45,017 bases of DNA, taken from contig JAJDZX010000073.1 of the NCBI GenBank assembly GCA_022824395.1, positions 1 to 45,017 on the forward strand, in the 5' to 3' direction. How positions within the stretch are numbered: position 1 is the stretch's first letter; each line of letters opens with the position of its first letter. This DNA comes from Alphaproteobacteria bacterium (GTDB lineage Bacteria; Pseudomonadota; Alphaproteobacteria; TMED109). Positions 18,204-29,022 of the stretch are shown piece by piece. The position numbers and the translations under genes were made by a program. Under the pieces are notes generated by a model. It was not told the DNA's origin and did no database searches. It saw only the letters and a program-made list of their open reading frames with translations.

Positions 18204-19157
18204 ATGCTTCGACGAACACTCTTCCAGGGCGCGGCGGCGGCACTCGCAGGGGGTACCGCGGTGCGCGTGGCGCCGGCACGGGCGGACGCGGCGCCCAGGA
18301 CGGCATTCGTGCTGGTGCACGGCTCGTGGCATGGCGGCTGGTGCTGGGGGCTCGTCCGCCCGAAGCTGCACGCGGCAGGCATGCTTTCCGTGGCTTTGGA
18401 CCTGCCTGGCCACGGGCTCAACGCGATCCTTCCGCAGTCGTACCTACGACGTCCCCTCGATACGGAGGCTTTTGCCACGGAGCCGTGGGCGCTGGCCGAC
18501 GTCGGCGTCCACAGCTACGCGGATGCCGTGCTCGAGGCCGCGCAGACCGCGCGCGCCATGGGGGCGGAACGCGTCTTTGCCGTGGCCCACTCCATGGGCG
18601 GCGTGCCGGCCACGTTCGCAGCGGCCAAGGCGCCGGACGCGTTTACCGGACTGATCTACGTCGCTGCCCTCGTCCCGACTCCCCACAAGCCCGCCGGCGC
18701 CTATCTCGCGCTGGAGGACCAGCAGGCCAACAGCCTGGTGGTCCGGGTGATCATGGCAAACCCGGGCGTGGTCGGGTCGCTGCGCATGGATCCCCGATCA
18801 GACGATCCGGCTTACATAGCGGGCGCCAAGGAAGCGGTCGCCGCCGACGTCGATGACGCCCTCTGGTCAGCCGCGGTCAACATGCTGACACCCGATGCGC
18901 CCGTATCGCTCTATGGGGACGAAGCCACGTTTGATCCCGCCTTCGGCCGGCTCCAACGAACCTATATCCGTGCGACCCGTGACCGCACCGTGGTCCCCTC
19001 CACGTGCGAGGCGATCGTGGCCGACCTGAACCATGCGTGGCCGGACAATCCCACTGCCCTCGTCGACATCGATACGTCGCACGAGGCGATGTTGGCGCAG
19101 CCGGACCGGCTGGCCGAACTGATGATCGCCGCCGCGGAAGGAACACCGCATCCGTAA
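18204..19157 (+). CDS. Secreted alpha/beta hydrolase
   Basis: 317 residues. The N-terminus MLRRTLFQGAAAALAGGTAV with ARADA afterwards is a Tat-like signal (twin Arg at 3-4). The fold follows: LVHGSWHGGWCW (oxyanion region HG), DLPGHG, nucleophile elbow AHSMGG, a likely acid Asp in RATRDRTV and the catalytic His in DTSHEAM. The pattern matches the esterase/hydroxynitrile-lyase-like group, in which HGxWHGxWCW and SHxxMLxxP are conserved. GGAGG precedes the ATG. It is divergent from the AraC regulator at 17086-18099. Probably a periplasmic esterase or amidase; substrate unknown. Confidence 0.88.
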   Translation: MLRRTLFQGAAAALAGGTAVRVAPARADAAPRTAFVLVHGSWHGGWCWGLVRPKLHAAGMLSVALDLPGHGLNAILPQSYLRRPLDTEAFATEPWALADVGVHSYADAVLEAAQTARAMGAERVFAVAHSMGGVPATFAAAKAPDAFTGLIYVAALVPTPHKPAGAYLALEDQQANSLVVRVIMANPGVVGSLRMDPRSDDPAYIAGAKEAVAADVDDALWSAAVNMLTPDAPVSLYGDEATFDPAFGRLQRTYIRATRDRTVVPSTCEAIVADLNHAWPDNPTALVDIDTSHEAMLAQPDRLAELMIAAAEGTPHP

Positions 19158-19277
19158 CGAACGGCGCGACCCTCCACGGTCGATGCAGCCTTCGCGGGAG
19201 CCATGAGCCGCCGGCACATCACGCGGGCCCCGAGGCCCCCGTCGCCGTGAAGCTTTCGCCGCGGACGGAGCAGCCCT

Positions 19278-19673
19278 TCACGGGGCCGGAGGACGGGACG
19301 GGCGCGAGACGATCCAGACCAGAACGCACCCCAGCATCGCGGCCATCACCGCGTAGACCCAGAGCGGCCAGTCACGAGACACCGTCAACCACGCGAAGCT
19401 GCCCGCGATGGCCACCGACGCGGCACCCTTGGCCCACGGCGGAATGACGTGATGGTCCTGCCAGCCCCGGATCAACGGCCCGAACTGCGGGTGCCGTCGG
19501 AGCCAGTGCCGCCAGCGTGCTGAACTCCGTCCGAAGGCCCATGCCGCCAGCAGGAGGAACGGGGTTGTCGGGAGCAACGGCAGCAGCAGTCCGAGGCAGC
19601 CCAGACCGACGCAGATCCATCCGATCCCGAGGAACACAGACCGCCCGGGCTTGCTTCCGGGTGGATGCGTCAT
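19278..19673 (-). CDS. YbaN-like DUF454 membrane protein
   Basis: 131 residues, with ATG at 19673 chosen over the longer frame to 19760. Helices: FLGIGWICVGLGCLGLLLPL with LPTTPFLLLAAWAFGRSS directly after, the diagnostic DUF454 motif; then HPQFGPLIRGWQDH and two further helices (ASVAIAGSFAWLTVS, WVYAVMAAMLGCVLVWIV). Small inner-membrane proteins of this family have no firmly known function. No operon partner is apparent. Confidence 0.85.
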   Translation of the reverse strand: MTHPPGSKPGRSVFLGIGWICVGLGCLGLLLPLLPTTPFLLLAAWAFGRSSARWRHWLRRHPQFGPLIRGWQDHHVIPPWAKGAASVAIAGSFAWLTVSRDWPLWVYAVMAAMLGCVLVWIVSRPSRPPAP

Positions 19674-19867
19674 TGGGACCGCGCTTCGATCCGGCGGGGT
19701 CCGGGATCGCACGGCCAGCCGGTGGCGCGGTGCCGCGAGGTCAGGCCGCGGCAGACCCACGACATCGGCAGCTGGCGCTGCCCCGCAACGAAGGCGGCAC
19801 AGGAACGGACCTGAACCCGGTGGGCATGACCACGGCCGCGCATGCGGCTAACGGTGTTCTGCGAAGC

Positions 19868-19910
19868 GGCGGGCCGCGGCTCGTTTGACCGCCCCGCCGC
19901 GGCCCCCGCC
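19868..19910. terminator. GC-rich hairpin downstream of the TakP-like gene
   Basis: GGCGGGCCGCGG at 19868-19879 pairs with CCGCGGCCCCCGCC at 19897-19910 with a two-base bulge. On the minus strand it follows the stop of the TRAP binding protein at 19991. There is no U tract, so termination is uncertain. The rest of 19674-19990 holds nothing recognisable. Confidence 0.3.
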
Positions 19911-19990
19911 AGCCAGGGGCCAACTCGACGAAATGCTGCGGTTAGCTCAGCCAACTGCGGCGCACGGCCGCCCGCCGGGCCCCGCGGACA

Positions 19991-21094
19991 CTACCGCAGA
20001 TAACCGTATTCCGCCCACTTGCGGTACGCCTCATGAAAGGCGAAATACGACTCCGCCACCCGCGCAAAGTCCGCATCTTTCGCCGATTCCTCGGCGACGA
20101 CCTCCTGCCAGCCCTGGCGCATCGCCTCCAGGATCTCGGGTGACCAGTGGTGAAACTGGACTCCGAGCGCCTCCAGTTCGGCCAGCGCCTTCGACTGCGC
20201 CGCCTCTCCCAGCGCCGCGCCGCGCACAAAATTGGCCTCGCAGACGATCTCGATCTGGGCCTGCTGTACCAGCGACAGCTCGGCCCAGCGATCGCTCGAA
20301 ACCAGCAATTCGAACAGGCTCGTCTGCTGGTGCCAGCCGGGGAAGTAGTAGTGCTTGGCGACCTGATAGAACCCCTGATTGAGGTCGATGACGGGCATGG
20401 AGTACTCGGCGGCGTCAATGGCCCCGAGCTCCAGGGCAGGGAAGATGTCGCCGCCGGCAAGCAGTTGGGTCGACACACCCAGCTTTTCCATCACCCGCGC
20501 ACCCAGCCCGAAGAAACGCATCTTCAGCCCGCGAAGATCCTCGATCGATTCGATTTCCTCCCGGAACCAGCCGGATCCCTCCGGGGAGTGCAGCCCGCAG
20601 TGCATCGCGTGGATGCCGTGCGGCGCGTAGAGCGCCCGATAGGTCTCCTCGGCGCCGTCCGCATACAGCCACCCGAGGTATTCGCCAATCCCGGGACCAA
20701 ATGGCACTGCGGTAAAGAACTGCAGGGCGGGGATCTTGCCGGCCCAGAGACCTGCCGATGCCCAAGCTGCGTCGATCGAGCCCTGTGAGACCGCATCGAA
20801 CATCTCGAGCGGCGGGACCAGCGCGTTGGGCTCGAAGAACTGAATCTTGACGGTCCCCCCGGTGACCTCCTCCACCTGCTCCACCAGATGGGTCCCAAGC
20901 TCGCCCTGTATCGGCCACTGGCTGCCGAAGGCGCTCGCCATCTTCCACCGGACCTGGGCGGCGTCGCCGCCCGCCGTGCTCGCGACAGGTTCTGGACCTG
21001 GTTGTCCCGGCTCACCCGAATCCCGAGGTGCCGCGAGAAATCCGCCGACCGCACCCACCAGGAGAGCGCAGACGACTATGACAATTCGTCCCAT
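19991..21094 (-). CDS. TakP-like TRAP binding protein (orphan)
   Basis: 367 residues. Signal/anchor MGRIVIVVCALLVGAVGGFL, then a Pro/Gly-rich spacer and the binding domain. Key segments are LKMRFFGLGARVMEKLGV, whose Arg matches the carboxylate-binding Arg, GGDIFPALELGAIDAAEYSM and KHYYFPGWHQQ; these resemble TakP-type binding proteins for 2-oxo acids. ATG 21094 is used because GGAG lies 8 nt upstream; the frame extends to 21325 without cause. No dctQ or dctM lies beside it, and the nearest set at 12609-14605 has its own dctP. It may share permeases encoded elsewhere. Confidence 0.85.
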   Translation of the reverse strand: MGRIVIVVCALLVGAVGGFLAAPRDSGEPGQPGPEPVASTAGGDAAQVRWKMASAFGSQWPIQGELGTHLVEQVEEVTGGTVKIQFFEPNALVPPLEMFDAVSQGSIDAAWASAGLWAGKIPALQFFTAVPFGPGIGEYLGWLYADGAEETYRALYAPHGIHAMHCGLHSPEGSGWFREEIESIEDLRGLKMRFFGLGARVMEKLGVSTQLLAGGDIFPALELGAIDAAEYSMPVIDLNQGFYQVAKHYYFPGWHQQTSLFELLVSSDRWAELSLVQQAQIEIVCEANFVRGAALGEAAQSKALAELEALGVQFHHWSPEILEAMRQGWQEVVAEESAKDADFARVAESYFAFHEAYRKWAEYGYLR

Positions 21095-21819
21095 GGCGAT
21101 GGCTCCGCTGTACCCTGCGTGAAACGACCCTATCACACCCCCTTTCCGCTCAAGCCTGCGCCAATCAATGCGGTAGCCGCCGAATTCCCTAGCGCCTCGC
21201 CGGCGACCGATGAACGCGAGGTGTCGGCAGACATCCGGGCGGCCCCCCTCTACGGGGACGCCCGTCAGGCGGGGAAGTGCATCGATCCCATCAGCCCTTG
21301 CGCAGCGTCGCCGAGACCCTGCCATCCCCGCCAGTCGGCATCGGTGTCAATGCCAGCCGAAAACTGCGTATTTCGGACAACAGGAAACTGCGCGCTTCGG
21401 GGGTACGGGCGAAGGGCCGGGGAGCGCCTGGCGGGCGGCTAGGCCCGCAGGGGCGTGGGAGCTCGCAAGCAACAACCCCGCGGTCGCGCCGTAGCCGTGG
21501 CCGACGGACGCGGAAACGTTCGGCGAGGTTGTCTGGGTCGCGCGGACGCTATTCGTACCGCGGCGGGGATGGCGGGGTTCAGGCCGGAACCGCCTGAGCA
21601 TGCCAAAGGCCTGCTCCGCCATCCAGCACCAGCGCGTCACCAGACGGTTGAACTGCTTCTGCCGGGTGGTCGGTACATGCTCCGACGCCCGGTCCAAGAC
21701 GCGTGCCCACGAGGGACGATACGCGGACGGTTCAGGGCCCGGAGTCAGTCTTCGAACCGGGGACCGATACGCAACTTTCCGGGCTGAACGACGACGAACC
21801 TCCCGACAAGGTCATCGCC
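21095..21819. other. 725-bp gap with possible transposase debris
   Basis: No intact gene. On the minus strand near 21590-21660 the reading FNRLVTRWCWMAEQAFGMLR resembles the C-terminal helix of IS5-type transposases (NRLVxRxRWVVEQAFG), but nothing on either side supports it. A short imperfect repeat lies at 21361-21400. Confidence 0.3.
21361..21400. repeat. Two 16-nt near-identical direct repeats
   Basis: AAACTGCGTATTTCGG (21361-21376) and AAACTGCGCGCTTCGG (21385-21400) differ at three positions and are spaced 24 nt apart. Tandem short repeats of this kind occur near the ends of some insertion sequences; here they sit next to possible transposase debris. Confidence 0.35.
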
Positions 21820-22104
21820 TCATCGTTCGACCAACTCGGCCACGACTTCACCGATGTGTGATCTGGCATCCGCCGGAAACCGTACCAAGATCACGCCGAC
21901 AAAACGCGCTCCACTCGCATGCACGAACTGGCCAAAGTCCTTGTCTTCCGTCAGCAGAATGCATCTCTCCCGCAGAGCCAGTTCGATCACCCACTCGTCA
22001 CTGGCCCCCGGAGAAAGATCCGCAACTGCCAAAACCTCGTGGCTAGTGCGCGACAGCGCTCGAACCACGGCGTAATCACAACTCTCGTCGGCGAGAAATC
22101 GCAC
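21820..22104 (-). CDS. DUF5615 PIN-like toxin
   Basis: 94 residues. MRFLADESCDYAVVRAL carries the first acidic cluster (Asp6, Glu7), ASDEWVIELA the second and LLTEDKDFGQFVH the third, with the final GVILVRFP strand: the arrangement of the DUF5615 PIN-like family. PIN domains are metal-dependent RNases. It follows the DUF433 gene by 21 bp on the same strand, the usual antitoxin-toxin order, so the pair is probably a VapBC-like module. Length is normal and no defect is visible. Confidence 0.85.
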   Translation of the reverse strand: MRFLADESCDYAVVRALSRTSHEVLAVADLSPGASDEWVIELALRERCILLTEDKDFGQFVHASGARFVGVILVRFPADARSHIGEVVAELVER

Positions 22105-22125
22105 TACCGAAGGCTCGTCAAAAGA

Positions 22126-22356
22126 CTAGGCAGACTCCAACGACAGGGTTTCTTCGTGGGCGATGGTGTTTGCTGCGTAGACAAGGCAGGCGTGTATGTC
22201 GTGTTCGGTCAGCCGCGGATAAGCGCTGAGTAAGTCAGCCGTGGTCGCGCCTTCACCAAGCTTTCGGAGTATCAATTCCACGGGGATGCGGGTACCAGCG
22301 ACCACGGGTTTACCCAACATCACACCGGCTTTGGTCTCTATGCGGTCTGTCTGCAT
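22126..22356 (-). CDS. DUF433 antitoxin
   Basis: 76 residues. GKPVVAGTRIPVELILRKLG and TTADLLSAYPRLTEHDI are the classical DUF433 motifs, a short winged-helix-like module found with DUF5615 toxins. It should bind the toxin encoded just downstream (21820-22104) and repress the operon. The promoter must lie within about 22357-22480, which is AT-richer than its surroundings. Confidence 0.85.
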   Translation of the reverse strand: MQTDRIETKAGVMLGKPVVAGTRIPVELILRKLGEGATTADLLSAYPRLTEHDIHACLVYAANTIAHEETLSLESA

Positions 22357-22922
22357 GGCAGAATGCTCCCGAACCGATTGTGCTCCCTATCCTATCCCGC
22401 CAAGTCACTTCTAGCACTCTACCTGGGCCAAACAGCTCTGTTTTTCTGGTCGCTGTGTCCGTACCACATCGCGGCGGGGATGCGCGTGCCCTGCACCGGA
22501 TCATCTGCGTCCCAAAAGCAAGGCAGATGGAAGCAGCGGGCGATCGATTGGACGCGGATTGCGGCGCAGATTCGGCAAAGTTGAGAAAAACCTGGAGGGT
22601 TTGGTCAACGCCGCGGTCGCGGACGGCGGCAACCCCTTCCCACCCCACCTGCAGGACAAGACGCTCACGCGCCTAGTCATAACGCACAATGCGACGCCCG
22701 GTGCGGGCCCGGCCGACATCTCAGAGTTCGAGGCGGCGGAGGGTGGCGGTGAGTCCGTGCGGGGGCATGCAACCGTGGGGGATGGCTGCACCCCCCCCTT
22801 TCCTCGCCAGTCGCGTGCAGCGACGAAACCGCCGCTCGACGCGAGCGAACGGCCGCTACGTGAGGCGAGAGCGCTTGCGACCGGGCTAAGCCGCTTTCGA
22901 CCTTGGCCTCCGGGCGCGCCAA
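22357..22922. other. Gap between glnA and the TA pair
   Basis: No gene supported. Long plus-strand frames running through here continue antisense to glnA and are shadows. The left part should contain the promoter of the DUF433/DUF5615 operon. Confidence 0.4.
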
Positions 22923-22951
22923 CGCCGCCGGCCAGAGCCTGGCCGGCGGCG
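22923..22951 (-). terminator. Strong hairpin 50 bp past glnA stop
   Basis: A 13-bp perfect GC-rich stem (arm CGCCGCCGGCCAG at 22923-22935, complementary arm 22939-22951) closes on a 3-nt loop. It lies 52 bp after the glnA stop at 23003. There is no U tract. It is a likely transcript end or stabilising structure of the glnBA mRNA. Confidence 0.5.
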
Positions 22952-23002
22952 CGACACGGGCGACAGGGCTGCCATGAGCCCATCACCCCGGGGAGGAATC
23001 CC

Positions 23003-24415
23003 CTAGACGGCGTAGTACATGTCGAACTCGGCGGGATGCGGGGAGTAGTCCAGTCGCTGGATCTCCTCGCGCCGAAGCTCGATGTACCCCTCGATGGCAT
23101 CTTTCGCGAACACGCCGCCTTCGGTCAGGAAACCGTGATCGCTCTCCAGCGAATCGACGGCTTCCTTGAGGCTCTCCGACAGCGTCGCAATCCCGCTGCG
23201 CTCCTCGGGATCCAGGTCGTACAGGTTCTTGTCCAGCGGGTCGCCGGGATCGATCCGGTTGCGGATTCCGTCAAGGCCCGCCATCAGCATCGCCGCAAAC
23301 GCCAGGTACGGATTGGACGATGGGTCGGGGAACCGCACTTCGACCCGCTTGCCGTTGGGGCCCGTCGTGAACGGAATCCGGCAGCTGGCCGACCGGTTCC
23401 GGGCGGAATAGGCGAGAAGCGTCGGCGCCTCGAAGCCCGGCACCAGCCGCTTGTAGCTGTTGGTGGTCGGGTTCGTGAACGCGTTCAGCGTGCGCGCGTG
23501 CTTGATGATTCCGCCGATGTAGTGCAGGCACATTTCGGAGAGCCCGGCGTAGCCGTCGCCCGCAAACAGCGGTGCGCCCCCCTTCCACACCGACTGGTGC
23601 ACGTGCATGCCGGAGCCGTTGTCGTCGACGACCGGCTTCGGCATGAAGGTCGCGGTCTTGCCGTAGGAGTGCGCCACCATGTGGACGCAGTACTTGTAGA
23701 TCTGCAGCGCGTCGGCGGCCTGCACCAGGGGGCTGAACTTCAATCCGAGCTCGTGCTGGGAAGGCGCCACCTCGTGGTGGTGCTTCTCCATCTCGAGCCC
23801 CATCTCCGCCATGGTCGTCACCATCTCGGAACGGAGATCGTGGGCGGAATCCACCGGCGGCACGGGGAAGTAGCCGCCCTTGGCGACGGGGCGGTGCCCC
23901 ACGTTGCCGCCTTCGAACTCCTCGCCGGAGTTGTACGGGCCTTCCTCGGAATCGATCCGATAGAAGGTGTGGTTCATCGACACGTCCCAGCGCACGTCGT
24001 CGAACACGAAGAACTCGGCCTCCGGGCCGAAGTACGCGGTCTCGCCGATGCCGGACGATTTCAGGAAGGCCTCGGCACGGAGCGCCGTGGAACGCGGGTC
24101 GCGCTCGTAGGACTCGCCCGTCGTGGGCTCGAGGATGTTGCAGAACAAGATCAGGGTCGGCTGGGCCGTGAACGGATCCATCACGGCGGTGGACGGATCC
24201 GGCATCATGCACATGTCGGACTGGCTGATGTCCTTCCAACCGGCGATCGACGAACCGTCGAACATGACGCCGTCGGTGAACGTGTCCTCACCCACGATGG
24301 CCGTGGTCTGGGAGACGTGCTGCCATTTTCCGCGCGGATCCGTGAAACGAAAGTCGACGAACTCGACATTTTTTTCACGGATCAGTTCAAGAACGTTTTC
24401 TACATCAGAAGCCAT
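23003..24415 (-). CDS. glnA: Glutamine synthetase type I
   Basis: 470-residue GSI-beta type enzyme that joins glutamate and ammonia with ATP hydrolysis. Landmarks: [13 protein letters not shown] (beta-grasp), [18 protein letters not shown] (metal ligands), [41 protein letters not shown] and RSASCRIP. The adenylylation site is Tyr399 in NLYDLDPEE, so it is likely controlled by GlnE. ATG 24415 has GGAGGG 5 nt upstream; the frame extends to 24439 without need. It follows glnB by 67 bp in one operon under the sigma-54 promoter at 24881-24896. A GC-rich hairpin lies after the stop. Confidence 0.98.
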   Translation of the reverse strand: MASDVENVLELIREKNVEFVDFRFTDPRGKWQHVSQTTAIVGEDTFTDGVMFDGSSIAGWKDISQSDMCMMPDPSTAVMDPFTAQPTLILFCNILEPTTGESYERDPRSTALRAEAFLKSSGIGETAYFGPEAEFFVFDDVRWDVSMNHTFYRIDSEEGPYNSGEEFEGGNVGHRPVAKGGYFPVPPVDSAHDLRSEMVTTMAEMGLEMEKHHHEVAPSQHELGLKFSPLVQAADALQIYKYCVHMVAHSYGKTATFMPKPVVDDNGSGMHVHQSVWKGGAPLFAGDGYAGLSEMCLHYIGGIIKHARTLNAFTNPTTNSYKRLVPGFEAPTLLAYSARNRSASCRIPFTTGPNGKRVEVRFPDPSSNPYLAFAAMLMAGLDGIRNRIDPGDPLDKNLYDLDPEERSGIATLSESLKEAVDSLESDHGFLTEGGVFAKDAIEGYIELRREEIQRLDYSPHPAEFDMYYAV

Positions 24416-24482
24416 GTGGTCCCTCCACGGCATGCTCACAGAAGAAGTTGGGAGAACGGGCCGGACGCTGCCGGCGGCGCGG

Positions 24483-24959
<477 letters not shown>

Positions 24960-25020
24960 TTATGCATACCTGCGCCTAGTTCGTGGGCGTTTCTCGGGGA
25001 CGCCGCCAGCCGACGGGCAT

Positions 25021-25037
25021 TGCACCCGGTTGTTGCA
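25021..25037. promoter_or_regulatory. Possible NtrC binding site
   Basis: TGCACCCGGTTGTTGCA fits the 17-bp NtrC dyad (TGCACC-N5-GGTGCA) at most conserved positions. It is about 160 bp upstream of the inferred glnB start site and about 80 bp upstream of livH, so it could serve as enhancer for glnBA and perhaps influence livH. Confidence 0.5.
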
Positions 25038-25107
25038 GTCCCCACGCCCGCAGGCGATCATGAACGACGAGAGCGGTCGGGACAGTGGTCGGATACGTAT
25101 CAGAGTT

Positions 25108-26025
25108 ATGGACTATTTCGCCCAGCAATTCATCAACGGTGTCAGTCTCGGAGCAATCTACGGCCTGATCGCGATCGGGTACACGATGGTCTACGGGATC
25201 ATCGGCATGATCAATTTCGCCCATGGCGAGATCTACATGATCGGCGCCTTCATCGCGCTCATGGTCGTGGTGGCGTTCGGGATCAGCGAGGGCGGCCTGG
25301 TGGTCCTGGCGCTGCTGTCGGCGCTGCTGGTGTCGATGGCCCTGACCTCGCTCTACGGCTGGGTGCTGGAGCGCGTCGCCTACCGGCCCCTCCGGGGCAC
25401 GCAGCGGCTGGCCGCGCTCATCTCGGCGATCGGCATGTCGATCGCGCTGCAGAACTACGTCCAGCTCACGCAGGGCGCGCGCGTCAAGACGCTGCCGCCG
25501 ATTATTCGGGGCGGGTTCGAATTCCAGTTCGGCAACACGGAGTTCATCGTCCGCCTGAGCACGCTCCAGATCCTGATCGTGGTGGTGACACTCGCGCTGA
25601 TGGCCATCTTCGCGCTGCTGATCGCCAAGACGGCGCTCGGCCGCGCGCAGCGCGCCTGCCAGCAGGACCAGAGCATGGCCGCACTGCTCGGAGTCAACGT
25701 GGACCGAACGATCTCGCTCACATTCGTCATGGGGGCGGCCCTCGCCTCGGTGGCGGGACTGATGGTGACGCTCTACTACGGCGTGATCGACTTCTTCGTG
25801 GGTTTCATCGCCGGCGTGAAGGCATTCACCGCCGCGGTGCTGGGCGGCATCGGCTCCATCCCGGGGGCCATGCTGGGCGGGCTCCTGATCGGCCTGACGG
25901 AAGCCATGTGGTCGGGCTACTTCAGCATCGAGTACAAGGACGTGGCAACCTTCTCCATCCTGGTGATCGTGCTGATCTTCCTGCCGACCGGCATCCTGGG
26001 CACCCCCGAAGTGGAGAAGGTGTGA
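25108..26025 (+). CDS. livH: Branched-chain-type ABC permease LivH
   Basis: 305-residue inner-membrane permease. The opening [20 protein letters not shown] and [19 protein letters not shown] are diagnostic for LivH; near the C-terminus [20 protein letters not shown] contains the ATPase-contacting EAA-like loop. About eight hydrophobic helices. ATG 25108 is chosen by family alignment; the frame extends to 25030. First gene of livHMGF-DUF6867-livJ and divergent from glnB. The substrate is a branched-chain or other amino acid; exact specificity is unknown. Confidence 0.95.
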   Translation: MDYFAQQFINGVSLGAIYGLIAIGYTMVYGIIGMINFAHGEIYMIGAFIALMVVVAFGISEGGLVVLALLSALLVSMALTSLYGWVLERVAYRPLRGTQRLAALISAIGMSIALQNYVQLTQGARVKTLPPIIRGGFEFQFGNTEFIVRLSTLQILIVVVTLALMAIFALLIAKTALGRAQRACQQDQSMAALLGVNVDRTISLTFVMGAALASVAGLMVTLYYGVIDFFVGFIAGVKAFTAAVLGGIGSIPGAMLGGLLIGLTEAMWSGYFSIEYKDVATFSILVIVLIFLPTGILGTPEVEKV

Positions 26026-27467
26026 ATTCGCCGCACGCCGCGTCGCTGCGCGACGCCGCCCTGGTAGCGGGAATCGCCGGGATCCTGGCATTTCCGTTCG
26101 TCGGCCTGCTGCTGACCACCGAGGGAACCGCACCGACCCTCAGCACCCGCTTCCCCGAATTCGCCGGCGCGGTCGTCGTGATCTTCTTCGGCCGGTTGGG
26201 CGTCAGCGCTGCGCGCCGGGGGCAGGGGCTTCTCCCGCTCGTGCTCGGCCTGGCCATGGCCGTCGGCGGCGCGTTGTCGCTCGTTGTCGAAGCGACCGGC
26301 CTGGGGGCTTCCGGCGCGGCCGCCTGGCATGCGTTCGTCCCGGGCACGTTCCTGTCGACCGTCGCCTGTGCCGGCGGCATCGCCATCGCGGGCCTGGCCG
26401 GCCGCAACTACCTAATGCAGGATCGCAAGCCCGCTGAACGGACCCCGCTCCCCATGGGCCAGCTGCTGCTCTGGCTCGGAATCGCGCTTGCGGGCTTCGC
26501 CATCCTGCTCCCGCTGCTGCCCGGAGTGGACCGCCGGCTGATCGACGTCGCGACACTGGTCCTGACGTACGTGATGCTTGGGTGGGGCCTCAATATCGTG
26601 GTCGGCCTGGCGGGCCTCCTCGACCTCGGGTACGTGGCCTTCTATGCGGTGGGCGCGTACTCGTACGCCCTGCTCTCGGTCACGTTCGGCTGGAGCTTCT
26701 GGGTGTGCCTGCCGGTGGCCGGTACCCTTGCGGCCCTGTTCGGGATCCTCCTCGGCTTTCCTGTGCTGCGGCTCCGGGGCGACTACCTGGCGATCGTCAC
26801 GCTCGGCTTCGGCGAGATGATCCGGATCATCCTGCTCAACTGGTACGACTTCACCAACGGCCCGGACGGCATCACCAACATCGGCCGACCGAGCTTCTTC
26901 GGCCTGCCGTTCAAGTCCGAACCGGAACAAGGCACCGAGTCGTTCCACACGTTCTTCGGTGTCACCTATGACCCGGTGCATCGCCTGATATTCATGTACT
27001 ACCTGATTCTCGCGCTCGCCTTCGTGACCAACGCGTTCACGCTCCGAATCCGGCGCCTGCCCATCGGCCGTGCCTGGGAAGCGCTCCGGGAAGACGAGAT
27101 CGCGTGCCGGTCGCTGGGCGTCAATCCGCGCAACACCAAGCTCTCCGCCTTCGCGATCGGCGCGATGTTCGCCGGGTTCGCCGGCTCGTTCTTCGCCACG
27201 CGTCAGGGGTTCGTGAGCCCCGAGAGCTTCACGTTCATCGAATCCGCCATCCTGGTGGCGATCGTGGTCCTGGGCGGCATGGGGAGCCAGATCGGCGTCG
27301 CGGTGGCAGCCATCATCCTGGTCGGGCTGCCCGAGTACTTCCGCGAGCTGCAGGAATACCGGATGCTGGCCTTCGGGATGGGCATGGTGCTGATCATGCT
27401 GTGGCGGCCCGGCGGCCTGCTTACGCATCGCGAACCCACGATCCGCACCCGGCCCGCCCCGGCATGA
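26022..27467 (+). CDS. livM: Branched-chain-type ABC permease LivM
   Basis: 481 residues starting at GTG 26022, which overlaps the livH TGA (GTGA); GGAG lies just upstream. An N-terminal region of about 170 residues with four extra hydrophobic helices precedes the LivM core. The core shows [76 protein letters not shown] and [10 protein letters not shown]. It pairs with LivH to form the pore. An N-terminal extension of this type is known in some LivM proteins. Confidence 0.95.
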   Translation: MNSPHAASLRDAALVAGIAGILAFPFVGLLLTTEGTAPTLSTRFPEFAGAVVVIFFGRLGVSAARRGQGLLPLVLGLAMAVGGALSLVVEATGLGASGAAAWHAFVPGTFLSTVACAGGIAIAGLAGRNYLMQDRKPAERTPLPMGQLLLWLGIALAGFAILLPLLPGVDRRLIDVATLVLTYVMLGWGLNIVVGLAGLLDLGYVAFYAVGAYSYALLSVTFGWSFWVCLPVAGTLAALFGILLGFPVLRLRGDYLAIVTLGFGEMIRIILLNWYDFTNGPDGITNIGRPSFFGLPFKSEPEQGTESFHTFFGVTYDPVHRLIFMYYLILALAFVTNAFTLRIRRLPIGRAWEALREDEIACRSLGVNPRNTKLSAFAIGAMFAGFAGSFFATRQGFVSPESFTFIESAILVAIVVLGGMGSQIGVAVAAIILVGLPEYFRELQEYRMLAFGMGMVLIMLWRPGGLLTHREPTIRTRPAPA

Positions 27468-28303
27468 ATCCGCCCACGCTGCTCAGTGTCGAGCATCTCA
27501 CCATGCGCTTCGGCGGCCTGATCGCGGTCGACGACGTCAGCTTCTCGGTGGAACAGGGCGCCATCCACGCCCTGATCGGCCCCAACGGCGCCGGCAAGAC
27601 CACGGTGTTCAACTGCCTGACGGGCTTCTACAAGCCAAGCGTCGGACGGATCACGCTGCACTCGCCGGAGTCCCGGACGCCGTTCCTCCTTGAGCAGATG
27701 GACGACTACCGGATCGTGCGCGAGGCCAAGGTCGTGCGCACGTTCCAGAACATCCGCACGTTTCCCAAGATGTCCGTCCTCGAAAACCTGATGGTGGCGC
27801 AGCACAACCACCTGATGCGCGCGTCCGGATGGACGTTCCTCGGACTGATCGGCGCGCCGTCCTTCCGCCACGCCGAGGCGGAATCCGTGGAGCGGGCCGA
27901 GTACTGGATCGGCCGGACCGGGCTGGCCGACTACGCCGATACGGAAGCGGGCGCCCTCCCCTACGGCGAACAGCGGCGCCTCGAAATCGCGCGCGCCATG
28001 TGCTGCGATCCCGTCCTGCTCTGCCTGGACGAGCCGGCGGCCGGCCTGAACCCGAGCGAAACCGAGGAGTTGAGCGAACTCATCGGCTACATCCGGGACC
28101 ACCACCACATCAGCGTCCTGCTGATCGAGCACGACATGTCCATGGTCATGGGCGTCTCGGATCACATCGTGGTGCTGGACTACGGCCAGAAGATTGCGGA
28201 AGGCGCGCCCGAGGCCGTCCGCAACGACCCGGCGGTCGTCCAGGCCTACCTCGGGAGTGACGATGAGGACGAGGCCGGCGAGCGCGCGGACTCGACGCCA
28301 TGA
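27464..28303 (+). CDS. livG: ABC transporter ATPase LivG
   Basis: 279 residues. Walker A GPNGAGKT (about 41-48), LivG-type insertion, ABC signature replaced by [15 protein letters not shown], Walker [14 protein letters not shown] and the LivG hallmark [12 protein letters not shown] with the H-loop His. ATG overlaps the livM TGA (ATGA) and the stop overlaps the livF ATG, so translation is coupled throughout. It energises amino-acid import with LivF. Confidence 0.96.
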   Translation: MNPPTLLSVEHLTMRFGGLIAVDDVSFSVEQGAIHALIGPNGAGKTTVFNCLTGFYKPSVGRITLHSPESRTPFLLEQMDDYRIVREAKVVRTFQNIRTFPKMSVLENLMVAQHNHLMRASGWTFLGLIGAPSFRHAEAESVERAEYWIGRTGLADYADTEAGALPYGEQRRLEIARAMCCDPVLLCLDEPAAGLNPSETEELSELIGYIRDHHHISVLLIEHDMSMVMGVSDHIVVLDYGQKIAEGAPEAVRNDPAVVQAYLGSDDEDEAGERADSTP

Positions 28304-29022
28304 CGCCACTGCTCAAGGTCACGGGCGTGCGCACCTTCTACGGCGCGATCGAAGCCCTGCGCGGAGTCGATGTCGAGGTCGCCGAGGGCGAGATTGTCAC
28401 GTTGATCGGCTCGAACGGTGCCGGCAAGTCCACCCTTCTCATGACCATCTGCGGCAATCCGCGGGCGCGCACCGGCGAGATCCAGTTCGCCGACCAGGAC
28501 ATCACGCGCCTGCGCACCTGGGACATCGTGCGGCTCGGGATCGCGCAGACGCCGGAGGGAAGACGGATCTTCCCGCGCATGACCGTGCTGGAGAATCTGC
28601 AGATGGGCGCCGTCGCGAATCCGGCCGTCGACTTCGACGACGGCGTCCGGCACGCCTTCGAGTTGTTCCCGGTGCTGGGCCGGCGCCGCAATCAGAGCGG
28701 CGGGACCCTCTCCGGCGGGGAGCAGCAGATGCTGGCCATCGCACGGGCGCTCATCAGTCAGCCCAGACTGCTGCTGCTCGATGAGCCCTCGCTGGGCCTC
28801 GCGCCACGGCTGGCGCGCCAGATCTTCGCCGTACTGCGCGAGATCAACCGAACGAGCGGCACCACGATCTTCCTGGTGGAACAGAACGCCTACCACGCGT
28901 TGCGGCTCTGCCACCGGGGGTACGTGCTCGCAAACGGCCTGGTCACGCTGGAAGGCACCGGCAGCGAGCTGCTGGCAAACCCCGCGGTGCAGGCGGCCTA
29001 CCTCGGGGGCACCGGGCAGTGA
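28300..29022 (+). CDS. livF: ABC transporter ATPase LivF
   Basis: 240 residues. Walker A GSNGAGKST, Q-loop region RLGIAQTPEGRRIFPRMTVL, signature TLSGGEQQMLAIARAL, Walker B LLLLDEPSLGLAP and IFLVEQNAYHAL, the LivF-type switch region with Gln in place of His. It forms the ATPase dimer with LivG. Overlaps livG by 4 bp and the next small membrane gene by 3 bp (GTGA). Confidence 0.96.
   Translation: MTPLLKVTGVRTFYGAIEALRGVDVEVAEGEIVTLIGSNGAGKSTLLMTICGNPRARTGEIQFADQDITRLRTWDIVRLGIAQTPEGRRIFPRMTVLENLQMGAVANPAVDFDDGVRHAFELFPVLGRRRNQSGGTLSGGEQQMLAIARALISQPRLLLLDEPSLGLAPRLARQIFAVLREINRTSGTTIFLVEQNAYHALRLCHRGYVLANGLVTLEGTGSELLANPAVQAAYLGGTGQ

Noticed and set aside
21347..21697. IS5-type transposase gene
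   Set aside because: Only about 20 residues resemble the family; flanking sequence gives no support, so it is mentioned only as debris.
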